64,000 nucleotides of DNA. Source: Candidatus Heimdallarchaeota archaeon LC_3. Lineage in GTDB: Archaea > Asgardarchaeota > Heimdallarchaeia > Hodarchaeales > LC-3. Numbering within the stretch: position 1 is the stretch's first letter; every line of letters begins with the position of its first letter. The translations under genes were made by a program, and so were the position numbers. Below the pieces are notes generated by a model, which did no database searches, was not told the DNA's origin, and saw only the letters and a list, made by a program, of their open reading frames with translations. The stretch covers positions 1-64,000 of the forward strand of contig MDVS01000016.1 of NCBI GenBank assembly GCA_001940645.1, given 5' to 3'. Positions 36,233-45,290 of this stretch are shown here, piece by piece.

Positions 36233-37036
36233 GTGTGTAAAATGTTTTGTCCTAATTGTAAAGCTATTTATGAACGTGTCCGTACAGAGTATGGTATACA
36301 GCAATTTTGTAATTGTGAAGGTAAGAGGAAGGCTGATTTTTTTGGAGAATTGAATAAAATAACTGAGACTAATCAATATAAAACATCAAATTCTCTACCT
36401 ATAATTATTTCTGAAAGAAAAAGAAAAAGAAAAAGAATTGTTCAAAGATCAAATGAAAGTATCAATATCCCATTAACAAGAAGTCGATCAGATTATGATT
36501 CCATTCCTGTAGAAATACGTATTTATAACCAAAATACCTACTTACCATCGATGTGGAATAAAGGAAAAGTAGGAGAACTATTAGTTAAGAGATTAAATGA
36601 TATTTATGAGCGATTTTATAGAAAATTTGAGGATTTTTTCATAAATAAAAAAACTGAATTGAGATTTCTGGTATTTCTTGAGCCTAAACCACAGATGACC
36701 GAATTTTATGTATTTCGATGGGGTGTAGGAGCTTTAGAACAACTTTCAGGTAATCAAAAGCTTATCAGATGGTATCAAGGAACAAAACTGCCATTAGATT
36801 GGTCAGCAAAGATTAGGGAAAAAGAAGGGGATTATATTTCTCCAATCAATCACTTTTCAGGTGAAGAGAGACAAAAAAAATATTCGGATATGAATTATTT
36901 AACACAAATCGATTGGTTTGAAAAACTAATAATATTTTGGGACATATTTAAAGAGATAAACAAAGATAGCAGTTTTTTTACACCCACATTACAAGAACTA
37001 TATGAAAAATGGAAAATAAAACTGAAAAAGAAATAG
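36233..37036 (+). CDS. hypothetical protein with an N-terminal cysteine cluster
   Basis: I do not recognise this 267-residue protein. It begins with a probable zinc finger (MFCPNC, then QQFCNCEG, about residues 4-30), then a basic low-complexity stretch (SERKRKRKRIVQRS). A helical and aromatic domain follows, with WNKGKVGELLVKRLNDIY and RWYQGTKLPLDW. The start may be GTG 36233 or ATG 36242. It follows the upstream membrane protein gene by 12 bases. The basic linker and finger suggest nucleic-acid contact, but this is only an inference. Confidence 0.6.
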   Translation: MCKMFCPNCKAIYERVRTEYGIQQFCNCEGKRKADFFGELNKITETNQYKTSNSLPIIISERKRKRKRIVQRSNESINIPLTRSRSDYDSIPVEIRIYNQNTYLPSMWNKGKVGELLVKRLNDIYERFYRKFEDFFINKKTELRFLVFLEPKPQMTEFYVFRWGVGALEQLSGNQKLIRWYQGTKLPLDWSAKIREKEGDYISPINHFSGEERQKKYSDMNYLTQIDWFEKLIIFWDIFKEINKDSSFFTPTLQELYEKWKIKLKKK

Positions 37037-37067
37037 AAATCTTGTTATAAAGTGTTCAAACCTCAAC

Positions 37068-37883
37068 TTATGCTTTATTTTGTAAAGTCTTTTGAAGCCT
37101 GGAATTAGCTTCCTTCAATTCGCTTATTTGCATCTTCGCTTCTCTTAGTTCTTTACTACTAGCTTGTTTTTTTGAATTTAAATCCTGTATTTCTGTTCGA
37201 ACTTCTTGCAAATTGATCTGAAGTTCTGTTGCACGTTTCTTAGATTCTTCTGATTCACTTTTATATGTATTAACTTCTCGAGAAAGAGCGTTAAGTTCCT
37301 TCTTAGTTTTTTCTAATTCTTCGTTAGTGTTTTGAAGCGTTTCTCTAATCTTTGCACCTTCTGTTCTAACTGATGTTATTTCTTCTTTTAATTGCCGAAT
37401 TTCTCTTTGTGAATTAGTTAAATCCCGTCTTATTGACTCTGATTGTGCTGAAGATTCCTGTAACCTATTTATAAAATCAGATTTTTCTTTTTGCATTTCT
37501 TCAACGGTTTGTTGACTCTGTTTAAGTTGAGATTCTAATTTTGATTTTTTATTTTTTGAATTCTCCAATTCTGTATTATTATCTGCAAGTTTTCTTTTCA
37601 ATTCCATTGAATCTACTTTTAGAGTTTGTAATTCAGGTTTTAATTGCTTCAATTCGCGTTCATTTACTTGTAATCCTTGAATTTTTTTATTACTTTCTTC
37701 TAGAGTAGTGTTTAGTGCATCTATCCTATTTTTGTACTCTAAAGTTTGTTTTTGAGTAGTTTCTAATTGCTGTTGAAGATCAATAATTTCTTTTTTGAAA
37801 GCAACTTTAAATTTGTCAAAAAAAATGCCAGCTTCGTTCCATTTATCTGTTAATTCTTGGAAGGTTTTGTCAAGTGTATTCAA
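37068..37883 (-). CDS. coiled-coil protein
   Basis: The 271 residues are almost entirely heptad repeats with many Glu, Lys, Gln and Leu (for example ELKQLKPELQTLKVDSMELK), forming one long coiled coil. There is no membrane segment or enzymatic domain. A structural or scaffolding role is likely. The gene is convergent with the cysteine-cluster gene. Confidence 0.7.
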   Translation of the reverse strand: MNTLDKTFQELTDKWNEAGIFFDKFKVAFKKEIIDLQQQLETTQKQTLEYKNRIDALNTTLEESNKKIQGLQVNERELKQLKPELQTLKVDSMELKRKLADNNTELENSKNKKSKLESQLKQSQQTVEEMQKEKSDFINRLQESSAQSESIRRDLTNSQREIRQLKEEITSVRTEGAKIRETLQNTNEELEKTKKELNALSREVNTYKSESEESKKRATELQINLQEVRTEIQDLNSKKQASSKELREAKMQISELKEANSRLQKTLQNKA

Positions 37884-38487
37884 GGTTTTAATAGCTCCTA
37901 ATAAATGTAGAATTTATTTTAACTAACAAAATATATATTTTAAATACAATGAGGTTTCCTTTCATTCAATACATTATTCAAATTATTCTTTACGAATTTC
38001 AGTTGTATTAAGCCAATTAACCTCAGTTAAAATATTGAATTTTTTAGATATGAAACAACTGCTATCCCATCAAGGATTGAAAATTTAATTGACCTAATAA
38101 ATTTAAATCTAGGGGGAAGCAAATTAAAATTTCATTCTCCAAATTTAGCAATGATTATTAGAGGGTTGATAAAACAAAAAATCAATAAAAGATCGGTTTG
38201 ATATGATGACGAATCGGATTTGTTTTGATGTTTTATTTTCTTTGATTGAGATTAATATTGTCATTATTATCTTAGTGAATGATTATGTAAATAGGTATTT
38301 CTTTAATATTACATTTAATTGTAAACTAACCAATAATTGAAAAATAATGATAGAATTTAGTATAATTTTTCAAAATGAAACCTATTAAAAAGAATTTTTT
38401 CTTCCTATTTACATCTGATCAATTTTTTTAAGAAAGAAGATGCTAACTCAAAGATATTTTTAAATATTTTATGCATAATTTTCTACA
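37884..38487. other. intergenic region with one protein-like short frame
   Basis: These 604 bases lack a normal gene. A plus-strand frame (38031-38201) reads ETTAIPSRIENLIDLINLN, then LGGSKLKFHSPNL, and ends at TGA without a usable start codon. It may be the tail of a decayed gene. The last part holds a TATA-like element for the gene at 38488. Otherwise I see nothing. Confidence 0.3.
38457..38468 (+). promoter_or_regulatory. TATA-like promoter element of the membrane/winged-helix pair
   Basis: The sequence ttttaaatattt lies about 25-35 bases before the candidate starts TTG 38488 and ATG 38497. This spacing fits a leaderless or very short-leader archaeal transcript. Confidence 0.35.
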
Positions 38488-38823
38488 TTGGATAAAATGT
38501 TGATAATTATGCCAACCGAAATTGATACACTAATTTATATTGCGGCCCTTATCTCTTATATTATTACTTTATTATTATCTTACAGATTATGGTTTTTAAT
38601 TAGAAAAGAGAAGTATTGGATTGGACTTCCTCTAGCAACGTCTGCATTTGCTATTCATGAATTCATTGAAATTTACCATCTGTTCTTTGGGTTTGATTTT
38701 GGAATAATCCCTGAAATACTAGAAATGTTGGGTTCTTTCTTTTTGATATATTTAACTTTAGGATTAACTCGAATAATTTCTAATGTTTCTGGTTATTTAA
38801 ATAATAAAGATGATTTTGATTAA
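38488..38823 (+). CDS. small membrane protein with EKYWIG and HEFIE motifs (paired with a winged-helix gene)
   Basis: This 111-residue protein has three hydrophobic segments (about 14-34, 45-62 and 78-98). Between them are EKYWIGLP and HEFIEIYH. A paralogue at 43704 keeps EKYWIG, an HExxE motif, a later E-x2-E-x2-G-x-FF stretch and GLxxI. The start may be TTG 38488 or ATG 38497. The winged-helix gene follows by 17 bases. The conserved His and Glu residues within the membrane could bind a metal or haem, which would make it a membrane sensor. This is an inference. Confidence 0.7.
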   Translation: MDKMLIIMPTEIDTLIYIAALISYIITLLLSYRLWFLIRKEKYWIGLPLATSAFAIHEFIEIYHLFFGFDFGIIPEILEMLGSFFLIYLTLGLTRIISNVSGYLNNKDDFD

Positions 38824-38840
38824 TTTAAAGATGTGAATTT

Positions 38841-39155
38841 GTGTCAAAATATTATTCCCTTCTTTTTATTTGGACAAAAGGAGCTAAAATTCGGCGTGAA
38901 ATAGTAAAAATAGTATTTTCTTATCAGGAAAAAAACGAGGCAATTTTTTTATCAAAAATCACAAATGATTTGATCGAAAAATATACGGAAAAGAAGGTTA
39001 CAATATCCCTTGTCAGATTTCATCTGAAGTCTTTAGAAAAATATAATTTAATTGAATCAATAAACAAAGGAGGAAGACCAGAATATTTGAGTTTAACCAG
39101 GGAGGGATTAGATGCATTTAATCGTATAATTGAAGAGAATGGAAAATTGACGTAA
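38841..39155 (+). CDS. winged-helix DNA-binding protein
   Basis: The 104 residues start with YSLLFIWTKGAKIRREIVKI, followed by a helix-turn-helix and the wing INKGGRPEYLSLTREG, typical of PadR/ArsR-like winged-helix proteins. It starts at GTG 38841. Two paralogues (43137 and 44049) share the Y-S-x3-x-W-x-KGA-x2-RR signature and GG/KxPxxLxLT wing. It is paired with the upstream membrane protein gene and lies just before the DOMON/ferredoxin/NrfD genes, which it may control. Confidence 0.8.
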   Translation: MSKYYSLLFIWTKGAKIRREIVKIVFSYQEKNEAIFLSKITNDLIEKYTEKKVTISLVRFHLKSLEKYNLIESINKGGRPEYLSLTREGLDAFNRIIEENGKLT

Positions 39156-39645
39156 TTTTATGTTCTTTTGATAATACAAAGTTTTTCTGGTCTTATTTTA
39201 AATTTAAATACGTGAAACATAATATTTTCCTATTTGATAATATTTCATACTCAAAAATGATATGAATTTAATTAATGGTGTGTATAGAGTAAAATTTTTG
39301 AGCACTTAAAATATAAACAAATTGCAAATTAGGTGCCATTAGGGTGTAAATAGGTTGAAAAAAAAATTTGATTAGCCAAATATGGAAAATTAAATTTTCA
39401 CATGTCAATTATTTACATATTATTAAGTTAATTCTTCTTTCAATAATGTTTTTATCTGTATTTACTGTAATATTTCTTTTTTTTGTAATTTAAATCATTC
39501 TCGTTAAAATTCCTCTTTCAATGATCATTTCAAATATAATCTTATTTCCTTACACACCTTTTTTGTCATGCTTATTTTAATTTGTTGTCTTAAGATTATT
39601 TTTTTAATTAAATATAAAATAAGAATTTTTTGGAATTTGTTTTGT
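39156..39645. other. intergenic region upstream of the respiratory operon
   Basis: This AT-rich gap should hold the promoter and operator sites of the DOMON operon. An open frame in phase with the DOMON gene begins at ATG 39568, but its extra 26 residues look like non-coding translation. I see no RNA structure or gene. Confidence 0.35.
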
Positions 39646-40824
39646 ATGAGTCTAAAAAAAGGTTTTCCAGGCTATATTCTCATTGGTCTATCATTATTTC
39701 TAATGTTATCCATTATGAATTCTTCACCAATTCAAGTTTTAGCTGATAATAATGAAATTAGTCAAAATGATATATCACTTGAAGAAGAAATTATTTCTTC
39801 GGAAATAATTGCTTATTATCGATCTTCTCAAGAAAATTTGTCTATTGATGGTATAATAAATGAAAATGAATATTTAGATAATCGTTTAGAACCTTCAACA
39901 GGTATTAATATTTTCTTAGAACACAATGTTACTCATTTATTCATTGCGCTAGAAAGTCCAGCAAGAGGTTGGGTTGCCATAGGTATCAATACTCCAAATG
40001 GGGGTATGTTTGGCGCTAATTTTATCATGGCAAGTGTAGATGAAGATAATAATACTATTGTATTAGATATGTATGGGGAAGGACATAAAGCTCCATTACT
40101 GGATACAATTAAGGGAGGTACTAATGACATCTTGGTTTTCAATGGATCTCAAGTAAATGGAGTAACAATAATTGAATTTATTATGCCCTTAAATTCCTCA
40201 GATAACTTCGATTTTCCTTTAGCTGTGAATCAAAGTGCAGATATATATTTTGCATATAACATATTTAGTGATGATTTTGAAGAACAACATAACATCAATT
40301 CAGATCTTGATTTTAAATTTTTTATCGCCCCTGAATTTGTAAAAGTTCCAGAAGCTAGTAATTTAGCTATTACTACAACGAGTTCAACTGTAATAACCAG
40401 TGATGAAAATTTTACATTAACAGCAAAATTATTGGAACAGGAATCAGGAAATCCCCTATCAAATGCCTCTATTGATTATTATTTAAAAGGAACTTATGGT
40501 AATTTTTTCTTAGGATCCGGAGAAACTGATAGTAACGGAGAAGCAATATTAACAACATCAATTTCCAATTATCAATTGGAAGAAATTACCTTTCTAACAA
40601 AATATAAGGGTTCACTTAATTTTCGAGTTTCAACAACAGAGGCAACTTTTTCATTTAATTATATAGAATCGGAAGAAAATTTCGTTGATTGGGTTCCTAC
40701 ATTTATTGGAATAATTGCAGTAATTATACTATCTATTCCGTGGATCGGGTATAGTCTTGCATTTTATTATTTTACTAAAGTAATTAGAAATAAAGATGGA
40801 GAAATTGAACCAAAGGAGAGTTAA
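39646..40824 (+). CDS. surface-anchored DOMON-domain protein
   Basis: From ATG 39646 the protein begins with a clear signal peptide (KKGFPGYILIGLSLFLMLS, cleaved near residue 30). A DOMON domain follows (about 50-230) with GWVAIGINTPNGGMFGANF and VLDMYGEGH, then a probable Ig-like domain (about 245-345), a membrane span (about 355-380) and a short cytosolic tail. DOMON domains bind haem b or sugars outside the cell. A longer frame from 39568 adds 26 residues before the signal peptide and is less likely. The ferredoxin gene follows after 4 bases, which suggests electron transfer at the outer face. Confidence 0.83.
   Translation: MSLKKGFPGYILIGLSLFLMLSIMNSSPIQVLADNNEISQNDISLEEEIISSEIIAYYRSSQENLSIDGIINENEYLDNRLEPSTGINIFLEHNVTHLFIALESPARGWVAIGINTPNGGMFGANFIMASVDEDNNTIVLDMYGEGHKAPLLDTIKGGTNDILVFNGSQVNGVTIIEFIMPLNSSDNFDFPLAVNQSADIYFAYNIFSDDFEEQHNINSDLDFKFFIAPEFVKVPEASNLAITTTSSTVITSDENFTLTAKLLEQESGNPLSNASIDYYLKGTYGNFFLGSGETDSNGEAILTTSISNYQLEEITFLTKYKGSLNFRVSTTEATFSFNYIESEENFVDWVPTFIGIIAVIILSIPWIGYSLAFYYFTKVIRNKDGEIEPKES
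40812..40818 (+). promoter_or_regulatory. ribosome binding site deciding the ferredoxin start
   Basis: AAAGGAG lies 10 bases before ATG 40829. It supports this start over the upstream in-frame ATG at 40796, and puts the twin-arginine signal at the very N terminus. Confidence 0.6.
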
Positions 40825-40828
40825 AAAT

Positions 40829-41665
40829 ATGGATAAAAATAGAAGAAATTTCTTAAAAGCGATAGTCGCTGGTAGTGCTGTTGTTTCAGGAGCTTTATTA
40901 TTACCAAAAACTATTCTTGGCAGTTCATCGAAAATAAATATTCAACAATCGTCAAATGAATTAAAATCTTTAGATGATTTAAAATATCCAGAACCAAATG
41001 ATTCAAATATATCATTTGGAATGGTAATTGATTTAGATAAATGTGATGGATGTGAAAAAGATAATGGTGAGGAACCTGATTGTGCCAGTGCATGTCGTGA
41101 TAGTCATAATGTTCCTCAAGAAATGGATTGGATAAAAATATATAAGAGACAAGACAACCCTTTTCAGGAGCCTTACTTTTTCCCTAGAATTTGTCAACAG
41201 TGTGAAAATCCACCCTGTGTTGAGGTTTGTCCCGTTGGTGCTGCTTTACGACGACATGACGATGATGGTTTAGTTCTAATAAATCATGATATTTGTATTG
41301 GATGTAGATTATGTATGACTGCTTGTCCTTATGAGACGAGATATTTCAATTGGGAGCAATATAATGTTCCAAATAAAAACATTAAACACAATAGTCCAAT
41401 GTATTCTACAAAACATATCAAGGGAACAACAGATAAGTGTGATTTTTGTGGACACAGGGGTTATTTGGGGGAAATTGCTCATTGTGCATCAGCTTGCAAA
41501 AATGGGGCGTTATATTATGGAAATCTAAAAGAAAACCTTGTGACCAATAGTCAAGGGGAAACTCTAGACGTGAAAAAGGTTGTAAATGAAAGAAATGGTT
41601 ATCGATATAAAGAGGAGTTAGGGACTAATCCACGTGTTTTTTACTTACCACGGAGGCAATTATAA
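40829..41665 (+). CDS. Tat-exported four-cluster ferredoxin-type electron-transfer subunit
   Basis: From ATG 40829 the protein starts with a twin-arginine signal (MDKNRRNFLKAIVAGSAVV), so it is exported folded. Four cysteine groups resembling DmsB/NrfC/PsrB subunits follow: CDGCEKDNGEEPDCASAC, CQQCENPPCVEVCP, CIGCRLCMTACP and CDFCGHRG...CASAC. They should hold four iron-sulfur clusters. The 278 residues fit the family. The NrfD-type gene begins immediately after its stop, and tatA lies 6 kb downstream. It would pass electrons between the NrfD subunit and an external partner. Confidence 0.9.
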   Translation: MDKNRRNFLKAIVAGSAVVSGALLLPKTILGSSSKINIQQSSNELKSLDDLKYPEPNDSNISFGMVIDLDKCDGCEKDNGEEPDCASACRDSHNVPQEMDWIKIYKRQDNPFQEPYFFPRICQQCENPPCVEVCPVGAALRRHDDDGLVLINHDICIGCRLCMTACPYETRYFNWEQYNVPNKNIKHNSPMYSTKHIKGTTDKCDFCGHRGYLGEIAHCASACKNGALYYGNLKENLVTNSQGETLDVKKVVNERNGYRYKEELGTNPRVFYLPRRQL

Positions 41666-43063
41666 ATGGCGGATATATATAAAAAAGATACAAGATTAGA
41701 ACAAACTTTAGAACAAAAACGATACCAAAATGTTCTAAATAGCATGAAAATTACACCAAAATTTCTTGTAATTATAGGAATATTAATGATAATTATGTTA
41801 CTATCTTCATTTCAGGTTTGGGAACAATTAGAATTAGGATTGGGACTCACTGGTATGTCTGATAGAGTTATTTATGGACTATACATTACCAATTTTGTTT
41901 TTTGGATTGGAGTCTCACATGCTGGAATGTTTATTACTGGTATTCTTCGTGTTACAAATGCCGAATGGAGAACACCTGTAACACGAATGGCTGAATCAAT
42001 TACAATATTTGCATTAATTGTAGGTGCAATTAATATTTTTATTGATATGGGACGTCTAGATAGAATTTTCAATGTTATTTGGTATGGTCGATTTCAGTCT
42101 CCAATATTTTGGGACTTCCTTTCAATTGGAACGTATTTTGCAGGATCTTTATTTTTTCTTTATTTGGCTCTTGTACCAGATTTAGCCATTTTAAGGGATA
42201 GAACAAAAAATCAAAGTAAAATTCGCCATAATTTTTACCGACTGCTTGCAGCAAGATATGTGGGAACACAAATTCAAGAAAAATTCTTAAATAAAGCATT
42301 AACACTCCTTCCATTTATTATTATTCCAGTAGCAGTCTCAGTACACACAGTAGTTTCTTGGATATTCAGTATGACATGGAGGCCGGGTTGGTACTCAACA
42401 ATATTTGGTCCATATTTTTTGGTTGGAGCAATATATAGCGGAATAGCAGCTGTAATCCTAGCTATGTATGTTTTTCAACGATACTATCATTTAGAAGAAT
42501 TTTTGACCGACGAACACTTCGTAAAGTTAAGTAAGTTGCTGATAATTTTCGCCATGTTATATTTCTACTTTTCCGTATCTGAATATTTAACTATAGCATT
42601 TACACATCATTTGGAAGAATGGGAATTATTACTATCACTTTTTTATGGAGATTATGCGTGGTTATTTTGGTTTTTCTGGTTCCCAGGTCTTATTATTCCT
42701 GGTTTAATATTAATATATCCTAAAACACGGACAAAAAATTGGATAATATTCGCAACTATATTAATCAATATTGGCATGTGGTTGAAACGTTATTTAATCA
42801 TTATTCCAACTCTTTCTACGCCCATAGTAAGTGGAGATGAATGGGCTTGGTATTTGCCTACATTAACTGAAATTGGAATAACAATAGGTGGATTTGCATT
42901 CTTTATCTTTATGTACGCAGTATTTACAAAAATTTTTCCTATCATATCAATGTGGGAAATGATCGAACACGAAGAGAAGGAAGAGCAAGAAAAAAAAGGT
43001 AAATCAACTACTTCGGAAGAAAGTGGAGTTCTAAATACAGGTACATCGGTATCTGGTGATTAA
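41666..43063 (+). CDS. NrfD/PsrC-type quinone-interacting membrane subunit
   Basis: This 465-residue protein has nine or ten hydrophobic segments and ends in a charged cytosolic tail (EHEEKEEQEKKGKS). Pieces such as YGLYITNFVFWIGVSHAGMF, VSVHTVVSWIFSMTWRPGW and a late WLKRYLIIIPT agree with the NrfD family found in polysulfide reductase, Qrc and alternative complex III. These subunits exchange electrons with membrane quinones. It is translated right after the ferredoxin subunit with no gap. The missing partner is a catalytic molybdopterin subunit, which is not in this operon. Confidence 0.9.
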   Translation: MADIYKKDTRLEQTLEQKRYQNVLNSMKITPKFLVIIGILMIIMLLSSFQVWEQLELGLGLTGMSDRVIYGLYITNFVFWIGVSHAGMFITGILRVTNAEWRTPVTRMAESITIFALIVGAINIFIDMGRLDRIFNVIWYGRFQSPIFWDFLSIGTYFAGSLFFLYLALVPDLAILRDRTKNQSKIRHNFYRLLAARYVGTQIQEKFLNKALTLLPFIIIPVAVSVHTVVSWIFSMTWRPGWYSTIFGPYFLVGAIYSGIAAVILAMYVFQRYYHLEEFLTDEHFVKLSKLLIIFAMLYFYFSVSEYLTIAFTHHLEEWELLLSLFYGDYAWLFWFFWFPGLIIPGLILIYPKTRTKNWIIFATILINIGMWLKRYLIIIPTLSTPIVSGDEWAWYLPTLTEIGITIGGFAFFIFMYAVFTKIFPIISMWEMIEHEEKEEQEKKGKSTTSEESGVLNTGTSVSGD

Positions 43064-43136
43064 AATAGAAATATGAAGATTTTTTATTTTCATTCTTCTC
43101 ATTAATCAAAGATTTCTCCATAATGAAGGAATTTTT

Positions 43137-43457
43137 TTGTCTGAAAATTATTCGGTTCTTTTTCTTTGGTCCAAAGGAGCATTTATGAGAAGAAAAATTA
43201 TACTAGAAATTTATATTTCTAATAAAGAAAAAATTCCAATTTTTGTTTCAAGAATTAAAAATATACTTGAGGAAAAATCATTAGATAATAAACCTTCACG
43301 ATCAACAATACGGAAACATGTAAAGGTTCTTTTAGAATTCAAATATATTCGGATAATAAATAATAAGGGAAAACCAAAATATCTAGCTTTAACAGATTCG
43401 GGTAAAAGAATTATTTCTTTGATGAAAAATGAAGTTATTAACGGAATTCAAAATTGA
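43137..43457 (+). CDS. winged-helix DNA-binding protein
   Basis: This is a paralogue of the proteins at 38841 and 44049, with YSVLFLWSKGAFMRRKII at the N terminus, SRSTIRKHVKVL as recognition helix and wing NKGKPKYLALTDSG. The 106 residues begin at TTG 43137. Unlike the others it has no small membrane gene directly before it. It follows the NrfD gene by 73 bases and could regulate that operon. Confidence 0.78.
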   Translation: MSENYSVLFLWSKGAFMRRKIILEIYISNKEKIPIFVSRIKNILEEKSLDNKPSRSTIRKHVKVLLEFKYIRIINNKGKPKYLALTDSGKRIISLMKNEVINGIQN

Positions 43458-43703
43458 CATCAATTTTCTTTCAAAATTATTTTTTCTATTAGGTAATAAA
43501 AGCTTCTTATATTTTATTTAATTTAGGGATTAATGTCTTAATATTATATTCCTTATTGATAAAACTATTATAATTTTAGTGAAAAAAAAAATGAAAGTTT
43601 TTCTAGAATCTTTTTTGCTTATTTTATGCTTAATAGGTTTTATTTAAATAATCCATTAGTAACTTAATATCAAAAAAAAATATCATTAATCTTTTAAATT
43701 GGA

Positions 43704-44042
43704 ATGAACATGCAAAACATTGATTTAGACTTATTAGCTCATGGTTTGTCGCTATTATTTTTTTTATCTACAACTCTAATTGCTTTTAGTCTTTATAAAG
43801 AATTAAAAGATGAAAAATATTGGATTGGATTCCCTATAGGAATGGGATTTTTATTTTTACATGAATTATTCGAAACTTTTGAACAATTCTTTCAGGTGAG
43901 TATATATGACATCGGAGCTGAAATATCAGAAATTATTGGAGCTTTCTTCATTATGTATGCTTCTTTTGGCTTAAGAAATATTTTATTAAATGTAAAAAAG
44001 ACAATGAATGAGGAAAATTCTGATTTTGACTTGGATGAATAA
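43704..44042 (+). CDS. small membrane protein with EKYWIG and HELFE motifs
   Basis: This is a paralogue of the protein at 38488 with the same layout: hydrophobic segments at about 13-31, 44-58 and 75-96, DEKYWIGFP, and HELFETFEQFF, followed by EISEIIGAFFIMYASFGLRNI. The winged-helix partner starts 6 bases after its stop, so both are probably co-transcribed. The function is unknown; a membrane sensor role is inferred from the conserved pairing. Confidence 0.7.
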   Translation: MNMQNIDLDLLAHGLSLLFFLSTTLIAFSLYKELKDEKYWIGFPIGMGFLFLHELFETFEQFFQVSIYDIGAEISEIIGAFFIMYASFGLRNILLNVKKTMNEENSDFDLDE

Positions 44043-44048
44043 TTACGA

Positions 44049-44360
44049 ATGACTTCTAATTATTCTATAATATTAATATGGGCAAAGGGAGCCAAACAAC
44101 GAAGGCATATTCTTTGTAAAATATACGAAGCCCAAACAAAAGGAGAAAGCATGTTTGTTTCAAAATTAGCAAAAAATTATCAAGAAAAATTTGAACTTAA
44201 TGGCTTGAAAAAGATTTCAAGATCCGCTATAAGAAAGCATATAGAAATTCTTAAAGAATATGGTTTTATTAAACCAGTAAATGAGGGTGGAAAGCCAGAA
44301 TTTCTTCAAGTAACTGAAATCGGAATGAAGGCTATAAAAAAGTTTGAAAAAGATATTTAA
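44049..44360 (+). CDS. winged-helix DNA-binding protein
   Basis: This 103-residue protein has YSIILIWAKGAKQRRHIL, recognition helix SRSAIRKHIEIL and wing NEGGKPEFLQVTEIG. It is the third paralogue in the region. It is coupled to the upstream membrane protein by a 6-base gap. The three copies around one electron-transfer operon suggest a local, dedicated regulatory family. Confidence 0.8.
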   Translation: MTSNYSIILIWAKGAKQRRHILCKIYEAQTKGESMFVSKLAKNYQEKFELNGLKKISRSAIRKHIEILKEYGFIKPVNEGGKPEFLQVTEIGMKAIKKFEKDI

Positions 44361-44395
44361 AAATAAGAAAGAATAAAAAATTTATCAAACGGGGA

Positions 44396-44773
44396 TTAGT
44401 TGTTCAAAAATTTATTATCAAAATGAGAAGCTGATCTGAATTTTAGAAATATCGGATAGATACCACAATGGGGACAAAAATGGAGAAGATGCATTAAATC
44501 GTGCATTTTAAATCCAATAATTAATATACAATAAAATATAGCTCCTAAAGCAATTGTGGTAATAATAAATGGGAAAAGTATTATTCCAAGAAAACTAAAA
44601 AATGTAATGGTTAGAATGGTCCAAAAAAAATCATCTAAATTCATATATTTCATCTCTTGATTATTTATATCTAGGTATTCCATTTTAAGTTTAAAAGAGG
44701 TTGTAATATTAATTTTAAAGTTAAGATTGAGTTCAAATAACTTAAAGAGTTGGTGAAAATAAATAATTAACAA
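44396..44773 (-). CDS. possible small membrane protein with a CPHCG motif
   Basis: This frame encodes two adjacent hydrophobic stretches (about 50-90) followed by HDLMHLLHFCPHCGIYP. The first 30 residues look non-coding, so the likely start is ATG 44683 (MEYLDINNQEMKYM). The remaining 95 residues resemble a small membrane protein with a minimal metal or redox site. Support is moderate because the region is very AT-rich. Confidence 0.4.
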   Translation of the reverse strand: MLIIYFHQLFKLFELNLNFKINITTSFKLKMEYLDINNQEMKYMNLDDFFWTILTITFFSFLGIILFPFIITTIALGAIFYCILIIGFKMHDLMHLLHFCPHCGIYPIFLKFRSASHFDNKFLNN

Positions 44774-45290
44774 GGTAACAATAGAAGAATAAATTTTTTT
44801 TTACATTTATTTAAGCAAATAAGATTTATTTTTTTAAAAATCTAATAAATTTTATCGCATTTCCATCGAAACATTGTTTTTTATGTTAGAATATAATTAA
44901 TTTCAATAAAAAAAAATTCGATTTCCCTAAATAATCAGAAATTTCTATTAATTATTATAAAATAATATATTTTTTTAAAAATATCAAACTGAAACATATG
45001 ATATTTTAAGTTTTGCCTTATTTTTTGGTAAAAATATAAACTTTCTTTGCTTTTTAGATTTATTAACAAAAAAAATCTTGCTACTAATAAAAAAACCTTT
45101 TTTTCATGATATGTAAAATTGTAAAGAAGAATTTTATTATGAGCATAACTTTCAAACAACGTGCCGATTAATTAAGTACAACATTATATTAAGGTAACAT
45201 TATGGAAACAACATATTGACTAGATTTTTTATTAGAAGTCATAGTTAATTTCGAAAAATAATATTAAAACTAATAAAAGTTGAAAACGTT
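44774..45290. other. intergenic region without a supported gene
   Basis: This is very AT-rich. A minus-strand open frame (44935-45159) is dominated by Phe, Tyr, Lys and Ile, consistent with random AT-rich sequence. The end of the gap should hold the promoter of the surface protein at 45291; ataatatt near 45260 is TATA-like. Confidence 0.4.

Noticed and set aside
44935..45159. 74-codon minus-strand open frame
   Set aside because: Its composition is almost only Phe, Tyr, Lys, Ile and Asn, as expected from random AT-rich DNA, and it has no motif or ribosome site.
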